Assembly (NCBI GenBank): GCA_964531025.1
Contig: CAZHDY010000009.1
Coordinates: forward strand, 1-6,887
Length of the DNA: 6,887 nucleotides
Source: CALMEC01 sp964531025
GTDB taxonomy: Bacteria; Actinomycetota; Thermoleophilia; Miltoncostaeales; Miltoncostaeaceae
Direction of reading: 5' to 3'
Notes under the pieces: model-generated
What the model was told of the DNA's origin: nothing
What the model saw: only the letters and a program-made list of their open reading frames with translations
Database searches by the model: none
Position numbers and translations under genes: made by a program
Shown here: positions 5,984-6,887 of the stretch, one piece after another
Numbering within the stretch: the stretch's first letter is position 1
Layout of the letters: each line of letters opens with the position of its first letter

Positions 5984-5989
5984 AGGGTA
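5984..5989 (-). promoter_or_regulatory. Candidate -10 box for small gene copy 2
   Basis: The minus strand reads TACCCT (TAnnnT), about 40 nt upstream of the start codon and 7 nt from site 4. No clear -35 is seen. The call rests mainly on the same -10/operator order seen at the ATPase promoter. Confidence 0.25.
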
Positions 5990-6038
5990 GCAGCGAGGGC
6001 CCGGATATTTCTGGCAATGGACGATTGTCGCTGGTAGC

Positions 6039-6076
6039 GTGCGGGGGCCGTCGGGGCGCATTGGATCGCCCCGCAC
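6039..6076 (+). other. Alternative hairpins in the leader of the thiolase-like gene
   Basis: GTGCGGGG (6039-6046) can pair with CCCCGCAC (6069-6076). Alternatively, CGGGGCG (6052-6058) can pair with CGCCCCG (6067-6073). The two share the 6069-6073 strand and so exclude each other. They lie 50-90 nt before the ATG at 6128. Such pairs arise easily in GC-rich DNA, so a regulatory role is only a possibility. The transcription start is not known. Confidence 0.25.
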
Positions 6077-6127
6077 ACCCGCCCTGCGGCGCATGGGGAC
6101 GTCCGTGGGGTCCACGAGAGGAGACGG

Positions 6128-6887
6128 ATGGGCGAGAGCACACCCGACGTGCGTGAAGCACGGCGCATGCTGGCGAAGGGCATCGTGATTGCCGGAGTCG
6201 GCGAGACAGAGCAGGGAGTACTCCCTGGACGCGGGTCATTCCAGCTTCTTTCGGAAGTGACCAAGATCACGCTCGACGACGCGGGCATCACGCTGGACGA
6301 GGTCGACGGTCTTGTGACCGCGTTCTCGTTCGTCGAGCAGACCCTGATGCACAGCACGACCTTTGCGGACTACCTCGGCATGGAGCCCGGATACTTCGGT
6401 TCCGTCGCCGTCGGTGGTGCGACCGCCCCGCTCATGGCGGTGCAGGCGGCACTCGCGATCGACGCCGGTCTCGCCGAGACCGTTCTGTGCGTCCGCGGTG
6501 ACAACACCCGCTCCGGCATCTCGTCGAGCGGAATGATCGCCATGGCCCGCGAGATGAGCCACGGTGCCTTCGAGGCGCCCTACGGCCTCACCACCATCGG
6601 TGGATACGGCCTCCTCGCACAGCGCTACATGTATGAGCACAACGTCCCGCAGGAGGCGCTCGCCGCCGTCGTCGCGACGCAGTCCGAGCATGCCGCGCTC
6701 AAGTGGAACGCCATGCTGCGCGACCCGGTCACCATCGAGGACGTCATGAACGACCGGTGGATCGCCACCCCGTTCCACGCCATGGACTGTTCGCTCGTGT
6801 CCGACGGCGCCGCTGCCTTCCTCGTCACGACCGCCGAGCGCGCGAAGGACATGAAGCAGAAGCCGGTCTACATCACCGGTGTCGGTG
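6128..6887 (+). CDS. Thiolase-superfamily protein (SCP2/lipid-transfer type) lacking the usual nucleophilic Cys; 3' end outside window
   Basis: It starts at ATG 6128 with AGGAG (6119-6123) 4 nt upstream, and 253 codons are visible of a family usually near 390 aa. The N-terminus (IVIAGVGETEQG at 19-30), LDDAGITLDEVDGL at 49-62 and the segment GGATAPLMAVQAALAIDAGLAE follow SCP2-type thiolases. Later, MDCSLVSDGAAA (219-230) matches the family's 'DC..VSDGAAA' motif. At the position of the nucleophilic cysteine (GACA in classical thiolases) the protein has GATA, so Thr99 replaces Cys. Cys-less relatives include the steroid side-chain aldolase Ltp2 and lipid-transfer-like subunits, which commonly work with a DUF35 OB-fold partner. 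A retro-aldol or Claisen role on an acyl-CoA is therefore more likely than classical thiolysis. The C-terminal catalytic His/Cys region is not visible. No operator-like motif sits close to its start. Confidence 0.88.
   Translation, partial: MGESTPDVREARRMLAKGIVIAGVGETEQGVLPGRGSFQLLSEVTKITLDDAGITLDEVDGLVTAFSFVEQTLMHSTTFADYLGMEPGYFGSVAVGGATAPLMAVQAALAIDAGLAETVLCVRGDNTRSGISSSGMIAMAREMSHGAFEAPYGLTTIGGYGLLAQRYMYEHNVPQEALAAVVATQSEHAALKWNAMLRDPVTIEDVMNDRWIATPFHAMDCSLVSDGAAAFLVTTAERAKDMKQKPVYITGVG

Noticed and set aside
5124..6239. 371-aa leftward frame spanning the membrane-protein and small genes
   Set aside because: It crosses two better-supported genes on the same strand in another frame, the thiolase leader and the thiolase start. 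Its composition is Arg/Pro-rich noise.

Overview
The window is high-GC DNA with GTG as well as ATG starts, GC-rich third codon positions and AGGAG/GGAGG-type ribosome binding sites. This fits an actinobacterium, although nothing here names a genus. It is tightly packed: eight protein genes (two cut by the window edges), no RNA genes, no mobile elements and no CRISPR. The largest gap without a gene is 183 bases.

Layout. Positions 1-3343 hold a leftward block. In transcription order it is a small DUF2283-like protein (3343-3020), a CbbQ/NorQ-type MoxR AAA+ ATPase (2900-2088), a helical protein resembling the N-terminal half of CbbO/NorD (2059-971), and the start of a protein resembling the C-terminal half of CbbO/NorD (974 to beyond position 1). 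The last two overlap by 4 nt and look like one CbbO/NorD protein carried on two genes. Divergent from this block, a complete acetolactate-synthase-like ThDP/FAD enzyme runs rightward (3428-5140). It ends in a strong hairpin and converges on a leftward pair: a second small DUF2283-like protein (5944-5642) and a four-helix membrane protein (5626-5201). Divergent again, a thiolase-superfamily protein lacking the usual nucleophilic cysteine starts at 6128 and runs off the right edge.

How it may work together. A MoxR ATPase with a CbbO/NorD-type partner usually remodels or activates a metalloenzyme (Rubisco for CbbQO, nitric oxide reductase for NorQD). Neither client is visible here. The neighbours are a C-C bond ThDP enzyme and a Cys-less thiolase-like protein, which points to a catabolic or accessory carbon pathway; this is inference. 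The strongest unifying signal is a 14-bp palindrome, GCTAACCGGTTAGC (2999-3012), with degenerate copies at 2925-2938, 3387-3400 and 5963-5976. These lie in three of the intergenic regions that serve as promoters. They suggest that one dimeric repressor, probably TetR-like and encoded outside the window, controls the locus as a regulon.
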